Shown: positions 1 through 11,901 of the stretch, one piece after another
Position numbering within the stretch: the stretch's first letter is position 1
How the letters are laid out: each line of letters starts with the position of its first letter
Assembly: GCA_900073065.1 (NCBI GenBank)
Contig: FJOG01000041.1
Coordinates: 76,983-140,982 of the forward strand
Origin: Phialocephala subalpina
Taxonomy: Eukaryota > Ascomycota > Leotiomycetes > Helotiales > Mollisiaceae
Reading direction: 5' to 3'
Length of the DNA stretch: 64,000 nt
Made by a program: the position numbers and the translations under genes
The notes under the pieces: model-generated
What the model was told of the DNA's origin: nothing
Seen by the model: the letters and a program-made list of their open reading frames with translations, nothing else
The model's database searches: none

Positions 1-272
1 TGCCGGAGGACTGCCGATCTCGTGCAGGCCCATGAGTAGAGTGGTCGTAGTCGCATTGCTGTATCCTGGAGCTGTAATAGGTGTTGCAATTGCCGCACAC
101 AGGGCGCTGTTCGTCGCACTGAAGGGCGTTAGCAACGAAGAACCACTTTAGATCATGGACTCTTGATTCAGACCTTGACTTTCCGTGTCTTGCATGTCTT
201 ACAACCCTGCTTACTCTTTTTCTTCGAACGATTCGAGGCAGGTTTCCACGCGTTGTCAGAAGGGGAGAACAT
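1..272 (-). CDS. Zn2Cys6 transcription factor, 5' part only (runs off the left edge)
   Basis: The gene starts at the ATG at 272 on the minus strand. Exon 1 (174-272) codes 33 residues. A 55-nt intron (119-173, donor GTCTGA, branch-like GCTAACG, acceptor CTTCAG) follows, and exon 2 (1-118) continues beyond the window. Joining the exons gives a binuclear zinc cluster, C-x2-C-x6-C-x6-C-x2-C-x10-C, beginning at about residue 24. It is preceded by a lysine-rich stretch and has KTRKVK between cysteines 2 and 3, typical of fungal Gal4-type DNA-binding domains. The last cysteine spacing (10) is longer than the usual 6-8. The intron lies exactly before the third cysteine, a common place in this family. 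The effector domain is not visible, so the target pathway is unknown. It is divergent from the P450 at 2228 but nearly 2 kb away. Confidence 0.8.
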
Positions 273-2227
273 CTCGGTCTAGATTGGTTCCTGAAGTTCA
301 CGTTGCACCCCACGTCGACCACAACACACAGGACGTCAAGGGAACAGGACTGCGGCTCGGGAATCTCGCATCTTGATGTTTGATGCGGTCTGACAGATGA
401 GTCTTCACGTAAACAACGGTCAGCACGCAGCGGAGCAGCTCGAGGTGGGATGATCACGTGAACATCGATTATGTCAGCACTAGCACCTCGGCACCAGTCG
501 CGTCTCATCGCGTTTCGACCTTCTCCTAATTTTCACTAATATCAAGCAATATCAAACGATTCGCCAGACCACCCTCGAAGCCTTCGTTCTGCCTCACAAG
601 CTGACAACATGGCAGAGTTGAGTAACACGATCACAGACGGCATACCCTCTTTGTCTTTCCTCTCAATGCTCGAACCCTCCCGCCTTCCTTGCCGCCACTT
701 CCGCCGTTGACTTCGAATGCACGAGTTGAATGAAATTCCCATCCGCCTTACCGCCGGAGGACCTTCCGCTCTTCGCATTCCGACCTGCTTTGCAGGATAA
801 GGACAGGAACGAATGCCCTCTGCTTGAGATATATTCCCTACTAGAACGAGGACTCGGAGACGAGCCACTCCCATGACAACACATACATGCGATAGGGCAA
901 ACATGCACATCCATATCTCGGAGTTTGGAGAATATGGTCTACCAATCAACAATCGTCAGGCGCGAATTTCCCACACAGAAGGAGGTGAACCAAACTCAGC
1001 AGCCACCAATGTTGATTATTCCCATCGCAGCATGTTTCGCGGACGTCGAAACTAGCAAGGATACAATTGAGCTGCGTTGACGACGAGAGTGCAAGATAGC
1101 CTATCAAATAACACTGTAGGACACGTCTGTTCTCGGAACGGACGCTGCGGCCACGACAAGTTCGGCAAGCTGGACCGATATCTGGTCGACACCCATTCTC
1201 GGGTCTACGAGTATATATTGCTACAGCACTACCGGCATCCTGGGCCTCATAAGTATACAAAGTAATGGGCATTGTCAGGTAACAACCACTCTGAGCTCGA
1301 CAATTTCTTGTAAAAGGTCCTCGGTGTCTTTGATATCATTTCTCTTTCCAGATTCACACTTCATTCGTCTCTTGATTTTGAGTGTCTCCAATATCTTCTT
1401 CCCCGAATTTATATTTAATTAGCAGCTACTTATTGTATCGCACTATTTCAGCGAACGACACGTAGTCTGCCACCAGCGAACATGCGCATCGGCTACATTT
1501 TGCAGCGCAAGCAGTACTTGATCAAACAAGCAGGCATAATTACAGGTCCTATATGATGCGAGAGCGAGAGCGAATGAATCAATATGCATATAAGAGCTCA
1601 ACCTCAGCTCCGCATGCAGCTGCTGAGTGGCTTACGAGCCGATATCTACACTCTCATTGGATGAACGGAATCGATTAGAATGGCGACAGGCCACAAGGCA
1701 CCAACCCAAACATTTGAACCCCGGACACTTGACAGCTTTCAGGCACGCGTGCCATTTAAGGAAGCGATATATCCCTCTTATAGCACTCAAATCAACTTTT
1801 TTGCGACAACTACCCACGCCAAAAAATTAATTAATTGATAAACTAATAATTAATGTACATTTAATGCGATGCGATCGTATTTTTTAAAATTGAAAAAGGT
1901 TGTAAGTTGCGTATATTACAATTACGCTTTGCATTTGCACGCGATTTTTCCAAGCACTTTTTATAAGCGAGATAAAGCGGCATAGTTGACTTGACATGTG
2001 TTTTTGTTGATGCCTTGTGGCCTATCGCCATTCTGATCGATTCCGGACGGACGTCCGGCGCTAGTCACGGACCAGGAAGTATGTATGGGAGCAGCATATA
2101 GTCTTCCCCAAACTCTCGGTATTGCCTTAAATACAATAGGATAAGTGATCGCTGCGAAACTCGAGCGAATCCAAGCATAGCTGAAGCGTGCTTGTCTAAT
2201 CGCTCTCGTTTAATCAGAGTTAACACC
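273..2227. other. Long intergenic region with an AT-rich core
   Basis: I find no coding signal here. Open frames between 540 and 1270 overlap on both strands and show no recognisable domain or consistent splice pattern. About 1805-1985 is clearly AT-rich, with runs such as ttaattaattgataaac, and may be the relic of a mutated repeat. The stretch holds the promoters of the regulator ending at 272 and of the P450 starting at 2228. Confidence 0.5.
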
Positions 2228-3838
2228 ATGGCTGTCTTGGCTGGCCTGTTGATTTTGGCCACGGCATGGCTCTTCCAGGTGTGTAGAAATTCGAACTAGC
2301 TAAAGATAACTGCTGACGGAACCTAGATACTTCATCGCGCCTATTCCACGCCTCTGAGACAGATCCCGGGGCCGTGGTACGCCCCATTCACCCATCTGGT
2401 GCTGAAAGCACAAGTTCTCCAAGGACGACGTCTCCACTACATCCATGATCTTCACGAACGCTACGGACCCATCGTCCGCATTGCTCCAAAAGAAGTCGCG
2501 ATCTCCGATTTCGACGCCTTTTCTGAGATCCACCGAATCAATTCGGGGTATCACAAGACTCTCTGGTACGAGATGGTGAACAACCAGGAAGTGCCAGGCA
2601 TTTTTGCAATTCGTGATCCCAAGCAGCATGCGCAAAGAAGACGGCTACTAGCTCGAGGATTCAGCAAAAGTTATCTGAAAGAATATTGGGAGGATTCGAT
2701 CAGGGAGAAGGCTGAATTGGCGGTTGCCAAGATCAAAAGAGATGCAACGAAAGGGAGCGCCGACATTCTGAAATGGTGGACCTTCTACACGACCGATGTA
2801 ATCGGAAATCTATCATTTGGAGAGTCATTTCATATGTTGGAGAACGAGGAGGCGAGTAGCCTTCCCCTGAGGTCCCTTTCCGAGTTGCCCACTGACCGCG
2901 AACGTTCAGAAAAATCAATACATGCGTGCTGTTGAATTGAATCTTTTCGCTGGCGGCATGCACGCAGAGTTTCCCATAATGTGGGACGTCATATGGAGCA
3001 TTTGCAATTACCTACCACTCCAATCTCTCAGGCAGTTATTTCACTACCAAGAATATACGATGGAATACGCCTCCCGTGCCGTCAACAACAGCAAAAGCCA
3101 GGACGGGAACACGAAAACCATCTTCTCAACCATCATAGCTGAAGCAGGGAAGGAAGACACACCCCTCACTGACAAGCAAGTGAAACTCGAAGCCGGAAAT
3201 ATGATTGTAGCGGGGTCCGATACCACTGCTGTGACATTGACGTATCTCATCTGGGCTGTGTTGAAGAAGCCAGAGTTGCGGAAAGATCTTGAAGAGGAAG
3301 TGAGAGAACTGAAGGAGGATTTCACAGATACTGATCTGGAAACCTTGCCATTGCTGAATGCGACGATTGAAGAGGCGCTCCGATTGTATAGCGCTGCGCC
3401 GGCGAGTCTCCCACGACAGACTCCTGCTAATGGGGCTACGCTTTGCAGGTACAAACTCCCTGGAAACATTACTGTCTGCACGCAAGCATACACAATCCAC
3501 CGAGACCCCAATATGTTTTCCGATCCCGACAAGTATGTATCCTCCCATCCCTGTCCTCTGCATTCAACTAACACTCCCTCAGCTTCGACCCCACGCGCTT
3601 TCTCCATCCAGAAACCCTCCCACCAAATTCATCAGCAGCACTTCATCCCTTCGGCGCAGGCTCGAGAATCTGTTTAGGCATTCATCTAGCGAGGACGGAG
3701 CTGAGATTGGCAACTGCTTTGTTCTTTCGGGAGTGTGTTGGTGCGAGGTTGGCGGGGACGACGACGGATGAGAGTATGGAGATGGAGAATTTCTTCTTGA
3801 TTCAGCCGAAGGCGCATCGGTGTGAGATTGTTTTGTAA
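2228..3838 (+). CDS. Cytochrome P450 monooxygenase
   Basis: Heme-thiolate monooxygenase, probably ER-anchored by the hydrophobic helix at residues 2-17. Exons are 2228-2278, 2327-2851, 2910-3532 and 3583-3838, giving 484 residues. Family landmarks are present in order: PGPW hinge near residue 30, I-helix AGSDTT (about 293-298), K-helix E-x-x-R in EALR (about 347-350), FDPTRF, and the heme loop FGAGSRICLG (about 424-433) with the axial cysteine. Intron 2 (2852-2909) only keeps the frame if it uses a GC donor (GAG|GCGAGT). The alternative GT four bases downstream shifts the frame. The context (short PGPW-type fungal P450 without cluster partners) suggests a xenobiotic or secondary-metabolite oxidase, but the substrate cannot be read from sequence. 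It lies tail to tail with the gene ending at 4065. Confidence 0.93.
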
Positions 3839-4064
3839 GGGGTGTACACTGCTATCTACCGTCACTGCACAAATACTACGCCAGAACATCCTTGTTCGGT
3901 CCCCTACCCCGACGCCCCAAAGCAATCCAGCCATTCGTTCAATGAATATCAAGTCTCCAAAAGCCTCTACGCAATCTGGACTCTATTCTGCATTCGTATA
4001 CTCCATACACCGAAAATACCAAGCCGCCAATGACACTCGCAGAGTAACGCCTTCTTCATTCACC

Positions 4065-6101
4065 TCACAAGAGCCTCAGTCTCTTCCTCGCAGCATCCGC
4101 ATCTTCATCCGCCTCGATATGCTGCTTCTGACCACCAAACCCCACAGTCCTCTGCAGTTGTGCAGCCTCCTTAAGTTCCTTCGCATAAAAGAGTCTCCGT
4201 TTCTTCCTCACAACATCATCATCCTCATTCTCATCCGTCTCAACAACCCTATTCTGCTTCGATACCACAGAGATATTTTGCAGACGAAAGTCCCCCATAG
4301 GATCAAACAGCTTCCTGGTAGCATCTGCAAGTCTATCTTTCTCAAAGTGACGTTGCTGACCACTAAGCCCGGAAATTTTTTGCTCATCGCCGACAACCTC
4401 CTCTTCGGTGAAGAGCCTCCGCTTCTTACTCGCAACATCCGTGATTTTACCCATCTCGACACGACGTATTAGTTTACGGGCCCATATCGTGGCTCGCATT
4501 TCGGGACCGGTCATGAGATCTTCGTCTTCGTCTTCGTTGTTGTTGGTGGAGAAAGGAGAGATGTCGAGCTTTTGTCTTTTCCGAGATGTGTCTGTGGATT
4601 CATCTGTTTCGATGGCTCGTTTCTTGCTACCAAGGACTGAGGTCTGTTTCTGTTGTGTATCCTCCATAACGGTATCGGCATCGTCGCCTTTGGTTGTAGG
4701 AGGCATGGTACCGAGACGTTCTCCAGGTGTCCAGCGCGGGGTACCGGATGCGCTGGGGTAGGGGTCGTAATTATTGATGTCGGTATGGTTTCGCACGTAT
4801 GTCCACCAGTCCTTATATTCCCCCGGGAGCTTCATAGGATGGCGAGCGTCCTTTGGTGGCTTCGTGACTGGTGGAAAATTTGGTGATACTGTACGGTTCT
4901 TGTTCTGGTTATGCTGGCTTGGTGGGGAAGGATCTTTTTCGACGTCGTCGTTAAGCATATCATGATCTCCGATGTTACCGGCTTGATGGAGATTCGCATC
5001 CTGTGTTCCAAGGGGAGTGCCACTCATCCTTGTATCCATCGGCCGAGCACCACTCGATGGGCCGACTAGCTCTAGCGATGCTTCATCCTCCTCCCAAAAT
5101 ACCGACTTCCGTTCTCCGATCACCGTCGAGTCGTCATCAATAAATGCCGGGGGCCATTTCAGAGTCTCGGAGGGGCCATAATAAAGTAGTGACAGCTCAG
5201 TACCCGCCAAGACATTGTGTTTTCGTTGGCGAAAACCAAGGACGGCCATCAGAGCGCGAAAGCTATCATAACAGAGTCGAAGCTGAGCATCTCGTGGAAC
5301 TTTACTCTCGAAATGGCGAAGCTGGCATGCAGGGATTTCCAGGATCGCGTCCAACTTGGCATAGTTCTGCTTCCATCGGTCCATTGAGCTGCACTCGGAA
5401 TTGAGGTAGAGAACAGGAAGCCTGGCACCTTTGGCCGTCACAGCAGGGTTCAGTCCCTTTTTCAATTTCTTTTCTTTTTTCTTCTTCTTTGTCTTTTCCC
5501 TAACCTGAGCTCTCAAGCCAGGCCATTCAAATGGTGAATTAGGGTGGTCGATTGGGATTGTGTGCCTGATGGTCTTTATCTTTAAACGTTTCTTCAACCA
5601 TTTCCCGGGTTTCATGTTGCTGAAGGAAGTCACCTAAAGGAACAGATGTGAGAAGTTGTCCGAGTGAATTTTTCTAAGGGAAATACTTACTGAAACTGCT
5701 AGGTACTTCTCCTCCTCACCTTCGCGAGTGGAATCAATGCGCTTCAGTATTATGCATGGGTGGTCATAAGCTGCATCTTCAACCACTTCCCCCTTTTGCG
5801 TGCCGCCTACTATTCGGGTTGGCGGTCCATCTGCTTGCTTTGGCTTGGTCCATGCGAATGAGCCAGACTCGTAAAGTGGTGGCGGTGGAGGTCGAGGGGG
5901 CGGGTCAAATGTCTTTGTAGGAGCGTCGTTTGGAAGATCTAGCATATCAGCTTCCACGGTGTCTGACAGCTCGAGTCCCGATACAATCGACTGTGGGAAA
6001 CCTTTCTTTGCTCGATAGGTGCGAAATTGATGTTCTGGATTCTGCGCAAGCAAATATTCACGCGCCGCCGCAGAATCTGTATCGACAGTGTTTTCCGCCA
6101 T
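4065..6101 (-). CDS. Hypothetical nuclear-type protein with repeated RxLF and RKR motifs
   Basis: Two exons, 5691-6101 and 4065-5633, with a clean 57-nt intron (GTAAGT..TTTAG), give 659 residues from the ATG at 6101. I recognise no catalytic family. Visible features are a proline run (PPPRPPPPP) near residue 85, a lysine block (KKKKKEKK) in the first part of exon 2, and a conserved-looking central part containing SSMDRWKQNYAKLDAILEI. The acidic/basic C-terminal half has four degenerate units of the form ET/AD-E-x-x-D-x-x-RKR followed by a hydrophobic residue. Three copies of R-x-L-F (KRRLF, RKLF, KRRLF) also lie there, resembling cyclin-docking motifs. Nuclear localisation is inferred from the basic clusters. 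It could be a chromatin or kinetochore-type scaffold, but no function can be assigned. Confidence 0.75.
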
Positions 6102-7407
6102 GTTTGACACCACTTCCCGTATGATACCGGTCGATCTATCATGGAGCTCGGAATGAGGTGCGGAGTAGTTGACTTTGCGCTGATAGGAATTTTGAAGGCG
6201 TTGTAAAGTTGAGGATATACCACACTAGCGTGGAGCTAGTCAATCCCGTTACGGCAAGCTCCCTTTTCCCAGACACGCTTGATGGCAACTTCAACGGACG
6301 GAAACCGATGGAGACCGGCTTGGTTTCGAAGTGAATATGGATGAAACTGGAGTTGCGCATTGCGATTGCGAAGAAGTTAAGTTTGATGTTCCCGTGCTCC
6401 AGGACGAAATATGAGGACGGCAGATGGAGACGTCATCTTGCCCTACCTACCACCATACCGAAGTCGGGAAGAACTGGTGGCATTTGGGACAAAGGAAAGC
6501 CAATTGGAAGCTACAAAGCATGGGCGACAATATAAGATGGAATGGAAGCCCTACCACTCTCCAATGCTTTCATAGGAGATTACTCCTCTCATTTCCTTTC
6601 TCTCATCCAAATGCACCAGGCATCTTAGCAGTTCTAGGAGCTCACCCATGGGAACCTGTCAACACCTTTGACCATCTTTGTATCTCAATTAATCGCATCA
6701 CCGCGAAGTCTTCCCGAAAGCAATTCTTCAGGAGTCAAAACCCTTCGGAAGTCAATGACTATGAATTCAAGTTGTTGATAGGCAAAGTCTTCGTTAAAGA
6801 CGCACACAGCTCTTTCTTACTCATTCATTCTAGTGTAATTCTGAAGTGCTTTGTCCAAAATTCTTTCACAGCTCTTGACCATCAATGATATCATACCCCA
6901 GATTCCCAGATCATCCAGATGTCAAATCCCCAATTCGCATGTCAAATATAGCACCGGCGTCAGACGCCTTCGCATCTAATTGCCCACATCAGGTTAATAC
7001 TTCCTCGCCAGGCACGAGTTTGCCGGTCGGCGATATCAATGGCTTACCTGAAGCAGTATTCCGGTGCTTTTAGGTTGCGGGGATGGCTCCGCACTTGAGA
7101 TCTTTGGGTGAAGATCAGTTGGATCGACAGCGCTGTGTGCCGAGTTGACCTAAGTACGCCGGAGCCGTTCTGGCGGATAGCGGAGGGAGAGAGATATAAA
7201 CAAAACTGCTCCGCCAGCACTTTAATACATTTTGTTTGCGAATTTTCTCCTTCGGAAAGCATTTGAGTTCTTTGAACGGTCTCCTGGAGTTTCATTATTC
7301 TTTCACCTAGAGGATTGGAATTCGCGGGGTAAAATTCACCAGAGTGACACAAAGTCGCTGACATCATCGGCCTCACTTTTGAGAGATTCAACAATAGAAC
7401 AATCAAC
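6102..7407. other. Intergenic, divergent promoters
   Basis: About 1.3 kb between two divergent genes. A 154-codon open frame at 6424-6888 and a shorter one at 6885-7073 show no domain, no biased composition and no supporting splice sites, so I do not call them. The stretch must contain the promoters of the nuclear-type protein and the sugar transporter. Confidence 0.5.
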
Positions 7408-9339
7408 ATGTTTGGAAAGAGTGGGAAATTCTTAGGCCTTCGCGGCGTGAAGCTGCAGATTGCAGTGGGAGTTATTGCTGGAATGGACTTTTTGTGAGTT
7501 TTCACCCCTCCGGCCCCACGTCTGACACTTACTGACGATGCATCAGATTGTTCGGTTATGATCAGTAAATCGAGTTCTAAGAGTCCAAGGGAAACGTCTA
7601 TTTGAAGTAAGATTAATGTGTGTAGGGGGGTTACTGGTGGTCTCCTTACATTGACCTCGTTCCGATCACAATTTCCAAGCATTGACCCAAATGCACCTGG
7701 GGTTGTTGCCAATTCGGCGGAGCAGAGCAATCGGTCCACGTATCAAGGAATCACTGTCGCAAGCTACAACGTTGGATGTTTTCTCGGTGACTATCACCTC
7801 ATACACCTCTCGGAGTTCAAGCACTAATATTTGAAAGGTGCAATCTTGTGCATCTTCATTGGCAACCCACTCGGTCGCCGACGAACCATCTTCCTCGGCT
7901 CATCCATCATGGTTATTGGCGCTATACTCCAATGCAGCTCTTATCAACTCGTTCAATTCATCCTTGGTCGAATCGTCACTGGTATCGGGAATGGATTAAA
8001 CACCTCGACAGTACCGACATGGCAAAGTGAATGTTCAAGGTCACATCGAAGAGGACAATTGGTCATGATCGAAGGCGCTCTAATTACTGGAGGAATCATG
8101 ATCGCCTACTGGTTAGACTTTGGCTTCTACTTCCTTGATCCGAATCCTGTTTCTTGGAGATTCCCATTGGCGTTCCAGATCGTGTTCTGTTTCTTTATTC
8201 TAGGTGCGCACTCCCGATCTCAGAAGCAGCAGTCAAAAATCATCACTAACAGTCAACAGCATTCGTCCTCTCGATGCCCGAATCTCCTCGATGGCTAGTT
8301 CTCAAAGGCAAGGACGCGGAAGCAATGCACGTCCTCGCCTGCCTCAACGACCTCCCAGAATCCAGCACCCACGTCCACAGCGAATACACTGCCATCAAAG
8401 ACACCGTCCTCGAGATGCAAAAAGGCTCCTTCAAGAACCTCTTCTCCATGGGTCCGGATCGCCATTTCCATCGCACTGTCTTGGCGTACGTCAATCAAGT
8501 GTTCCAGCAAATCTCTGGCATCAACCTCATCACATACTATATCCCTAATGTGTTGGAAGAACAAGTTGGTCTTGGTCCTACGTTGGCGAAATTGATTGCT
8601 GCTTGTAATGGGACAGAATATTTTATGGCTTCCTGGTTTGCTGTCTTCACAGTTGAAAGGTTTGGCAGGAGACAGTTGATGCTGTTTGGTGCTGCAGGAA
8701 TGTCGATTTCAATGATAATTCTTGCAGTTACGGATTCGATTGGTGGCACAAAAGCAGGTATCGCACAGACAGTGTTTTTGTTTGTGTTCAATACTTTCTT
8801 TGCTATCGGGTGGTTGGGAATGACTTGGTTGTATCCTGCTGAGATTGTGCCGCTGCGGATTCGAGCACCGGCGAATGCTTTGTCGACTCCGGGAAATTGG
8901 CTGTTCAACTTTATGGTATGTATCTTCGAATCTCTCCGAGTTAGGTCTGCTAACATATTTCAGGTCGTCATGATCACTCCAGTTGCATTCACCAGCATCA
9001 AATATAAGACCTACATCATTTTCGCAGTTATGTAAGTATCCCGCACTTACCCCGCACCTCCCTCTCCCTTCTGTATTATCGCTGACACTCCTCCACAGCA
9101 ACGCGTTTATCTTCCCAGTAGTATACTTCTTCTATCCAGAAACAGCATACCGATCTCTCGAAGAAATGGACAGCATATTCCAGAAAACGAAGTCAATATT
9201 CACGGTCGTGAAACAAGCGGAAGAGGAGCCAAGACGATTTGGAAAGAATGGCGAGCTTCTTATTAATTACGAGGAGACGGAGGAGCATAAGAGGAGAGCT
9301 AGTCAAGCGACTCATGAGCATAAGGAGGATGGTGTGTGA
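7408..9339 (+). CDS. MFS sugar (hexose/lactose-type) transporter
   Basis: Plasma-membrane proton-coupled sugar carrier of the Sugar_tr family, 531 residues and twelve predicted membrane segments. Seven exons: 7408-7493, 7547-7564, 7626-7786, 7838-8203, 8260-8915, 8964-9031, 9099-9339. Exon 2 is a microexon of only 18 nt, needed to encode LLFGYDQGVTGG at the first helix. Family marks are GNPLGRRRT (loop 2-3), PESPRWL after helix 6, QQISGINLITYY in helix 7, and PETAYRSLEEMD after helix 12. The acidic/basic cytoplasmic tail after residue 490 is ordinary. It lies tail to tail with the SUR7-like gene. The substrate cannot be set from sequence; the QQISG motif fits hexoses or disaccharides. Confidence 0.93.
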
Positions 9340-9603
9340 TATGCAGGATAGAGGAGTTGGTATGAAGTGTCGTGGTGTTGAGAGCGGCATGTGCGGGGAC
9401 TTTGTATATAATTGTACCAAGAGGTTGGGCAATGTGGCGTTGAAGGGATATCCAATAAAGTGCTGGGTTTCAATTCCGTTACACGGAGAACTCGTTCACC
9501 CCCTTTCCCAATCGGGCAGATTCAACATGCTAACTAAATATCCAAACACAATCTCACCACCCTCCAATATTCGCCTTCACCTCCACCACAACCACTTCCA
9601 TCA

Positions 9604-10628
9604 TCAACGCATCTCAAACCCCTCATCCCTCCCCTTAGCATCAATACCTGTCGGATTCCTATCCCAAAACGCCTCCAGCAAATTCCAACTCTTACACACC
9701 GGCTTCCTATACCCAGTAATCCTCTCCCCTTTCAGCGTCCATAACTCAAACCTCCATTCGATTTCTACCAAGAGAAATACGACGAACATCAAACATGTCG
9801 TTGGCCATGTCATTGCTAAGAATTCGGTGGGGTGGAGGGTGGGTGGGAGAGTGTGGCTGTTGTATGTGTGGATGGAGTGTGAGGTTGCGAGGCTGGAGGA
9901 GATTTGTAGGGATAGGTATGAGACCTGGGAAGAGTTAGAGAGGAATAATGGAGGTGGGAAGGGAAGGGAAAAGAGGACGAACAAAGGAGACGAGGGTGCT
10001 GTAGCCGTTTAGTCTGCGCGTTCCGGGCCAGGTTAAAGGAAGGAAGATGAACATCTCCACGATAGCGAGGACGATACCGATGTACCAAAGTGCGATCCAT
10101 GATGCGGTGTAATATGATGTTTGCATTACCTCGTCCGCGATTGCCGCTACGCCAGTGTGAAGTTCGTGTCTTAGGATGTCCGAGATGGTAAAGACGTAGC
10201 CGGAGTTTTTCTTCGTGCAAGTCACATTGGTCCACTGCGATGTGAGCAGGTTGTCGTTCTTCGGATCGGGTCTAAAGAAGCCCGAGCAAGTGCTGAGGTA
10301 ATGGATTGAGTACCAGTCTTTGATTCCTAGGTACTGAGTGATTGAGGTCGGATTGGTGATGGAGCTGGGGACGAGGGACGTGACGTTGGAGTGAAGAGTC
10401 GAGTTGGGTTGGTAATAGTCGGAGATTCCCAACGACGACGTATTGAACTATAAATTAATGTTCAGTGCTATTTAAATAGAGATGTATCCCAGGATATATG
10501 TACAGACTTACAGTTATGATCGCTGCTCCCTCCAGAGAGTCGTTTCCATACCCAGCAAAGAGAACATGGAATGCAAGAATAATCACTGCCGCGCACCAGT
10601 ACGACGCGACGAACGGAAGCCAACGCAT
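9604..10628 (-). CDS. SUR7/PalI-family four-helix membrane protein
   Basis: Exons 10512-10628, 9983-10447 and 9604-9924 give 300 residues. Intron 1 is canonical (GTAAGT..TATAG). Intron 2 (9925-9982) has a weak donor GTTCGT but a good CTAAC branch and CCCAG acceptor, and it restores the frame into the last two helices. The topology is one helix at residues 7-26, a large extracellular loop with two cysteines (STCSGFF and VTCTKKNSGY), then three further helices. This is the SUR7/PalI (claudin-like) pattern, known for eisosome-associated and pH-sensing proteins. Several N-x-S/T sites sit in the loop. The specific role is not readable. Confidence 0.75.
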
Positions 10629-11901
10629 GATCCACGGTTTTGCCCTTATGAAGACTTAAGGTTACAGAATGCCGAACATCGATTCCGCATTGCCCGTCGC
10701 TATCTGGGTGATCCCATAGCTGCAATTATATATTTCCTTTGCGCCCGAGAGGGGTTTTCGACAGCACATGAAATGGCGCAGTGGCTTCAACGTCGCCCAG
10801 GAGCTCAGCCAGTATCAAGCTCTGCGTTATGAGACAAATATTGAACGGGGAGTTGCGCATCGTGATCATTGGCTGATCGGGCGAATTGTTGACCCGCCAA
10901 GACAGCACACGACCAAGCCACCTCAGTCGGGAAGTCGGCAAGAAAGCTTGTCGTTGTTACACAAAGCCACGATCTGAGATTTGAACTGAGGGAACAGCAT
11001 TTCCAATTGAGTCGTATTTCCTCGGCGTTGCATTGCAATTGAGGCTGCGCGATTGTTTGCTGAGACTGCGAGGAGGAAGCGGGTACGCTAAAACTCGATT
11101 TTGCTGAGACCGCGGTACTGTACGTCCAGAATATGTAAATCTCTCATAGATTTTACATCACGGCGACGTGCGAAAGACCGCTATTACGCTGCCTTCCACC
11201 CCTCGGGGCTCGCAAAACGGTTCGAAGCGTGATTCTTTCTCGAAGTATCTGGTACCCCTTTTTAAGCGAGCCTCACTCACTCGATTGCAGCCCCCTTGCG
11301 CGAAAGCAACACTCGCCACGCTTCAGAACACACAAGAAAAGATCGCGGGTGTCTCTCGAACAGGGCAAAGACTAGTTTGTACGAGAGATAAGAAATATAA
11401 AAGGGTCTGTCTAGCTACGTATCCCATCAAGCACTGCGCTTTAACCTCTGCTCTCAAAACGAGCAGCGAAACCGAGTCGCGAGGCCAAACCAAAAAAATA
11501 TACCAGAATAAAAAAGAACATCATGGAACGGCAAAAGAGCCACCGGCATCCCCGGGATGCCGGTGTAAGAAACACAAGTTGAAGAAGGGTTTACTTTCGA
11601 AGGAGGGGAGGGGGAAGGTAACACAATCCGCGCAATTCGAAGGGCCGAGTGGCCTAAGCGGATTAGTAACTAGTCCTGGTGATTCAGAGGCTAATGTTTT
11701 CTGTTGGCGATAGAAACTTTTTGCTTATTTAAATCTACATCGATATGAAACTTTGGATGAGGGAGTGGATCTAAGCGAATGAGGGAATTTGAGGGTGACC
11801 AGGAGCTAGTGCGAAGGCGGGGTTCATCCGAGATAGTCAATGATCATGATCATGCAAATTGGCCTGTATTATTTTTTATCCCATCTAGAACCTAACATAA
11901 C
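10629..11901. other. Intergenic, with a small perfect palindrome
   Basis: No gene is supported in these 1.27 kb. A 181-codon open frame at 11168-11713 is lysine-rich and has no recognisable domain. The stretch holds an 11+11 bp hairpin (11541-11565) and a tRNA A-box look-alike at 11642 that I rejected. Confidence 0.5.
11541..11565. repeat. Perfect 11-bp inverted repeat, 3-nt loop
   Basis: CACCGGCATCC, then CCG, then GGATGCCGGTG: a perfect hairpin of 25 nt in otherwise non-coding DNA. No T-run follows it on either strand. It could be a protein-binding palindrome or part of a degenerate element. Confidence 0.8.

Noticed and set aside
2856..2909. GT donor at 2856 for P450 intron 2
   Set aside because: It leaves one extra base and breaks the frame; the GC donor at 2852 gives the expected protein.
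6424..6888. 154-codon open frame
   Set aside because: No domain, no start context, no splice support and mixed composition; typical chance frame in a promoter region.
9239..10012. 257-codon plus-strand frame
   Set aside because: It overlaps the 3' end of the sugar transporter and is antisense to the SUR7-like gene, which has better motifs and introns.
11640..11712. tRNA-Ser/Leu-like A box (GGGCCGAGTGGCCTAAG) with a stem after it
   Set aside because: No B box (GGTTCGANTCC) follows, no acceptor stem pairs, and the anticodon arm is a 7-bp stem with a 3-nt loop. Not a tRNA.
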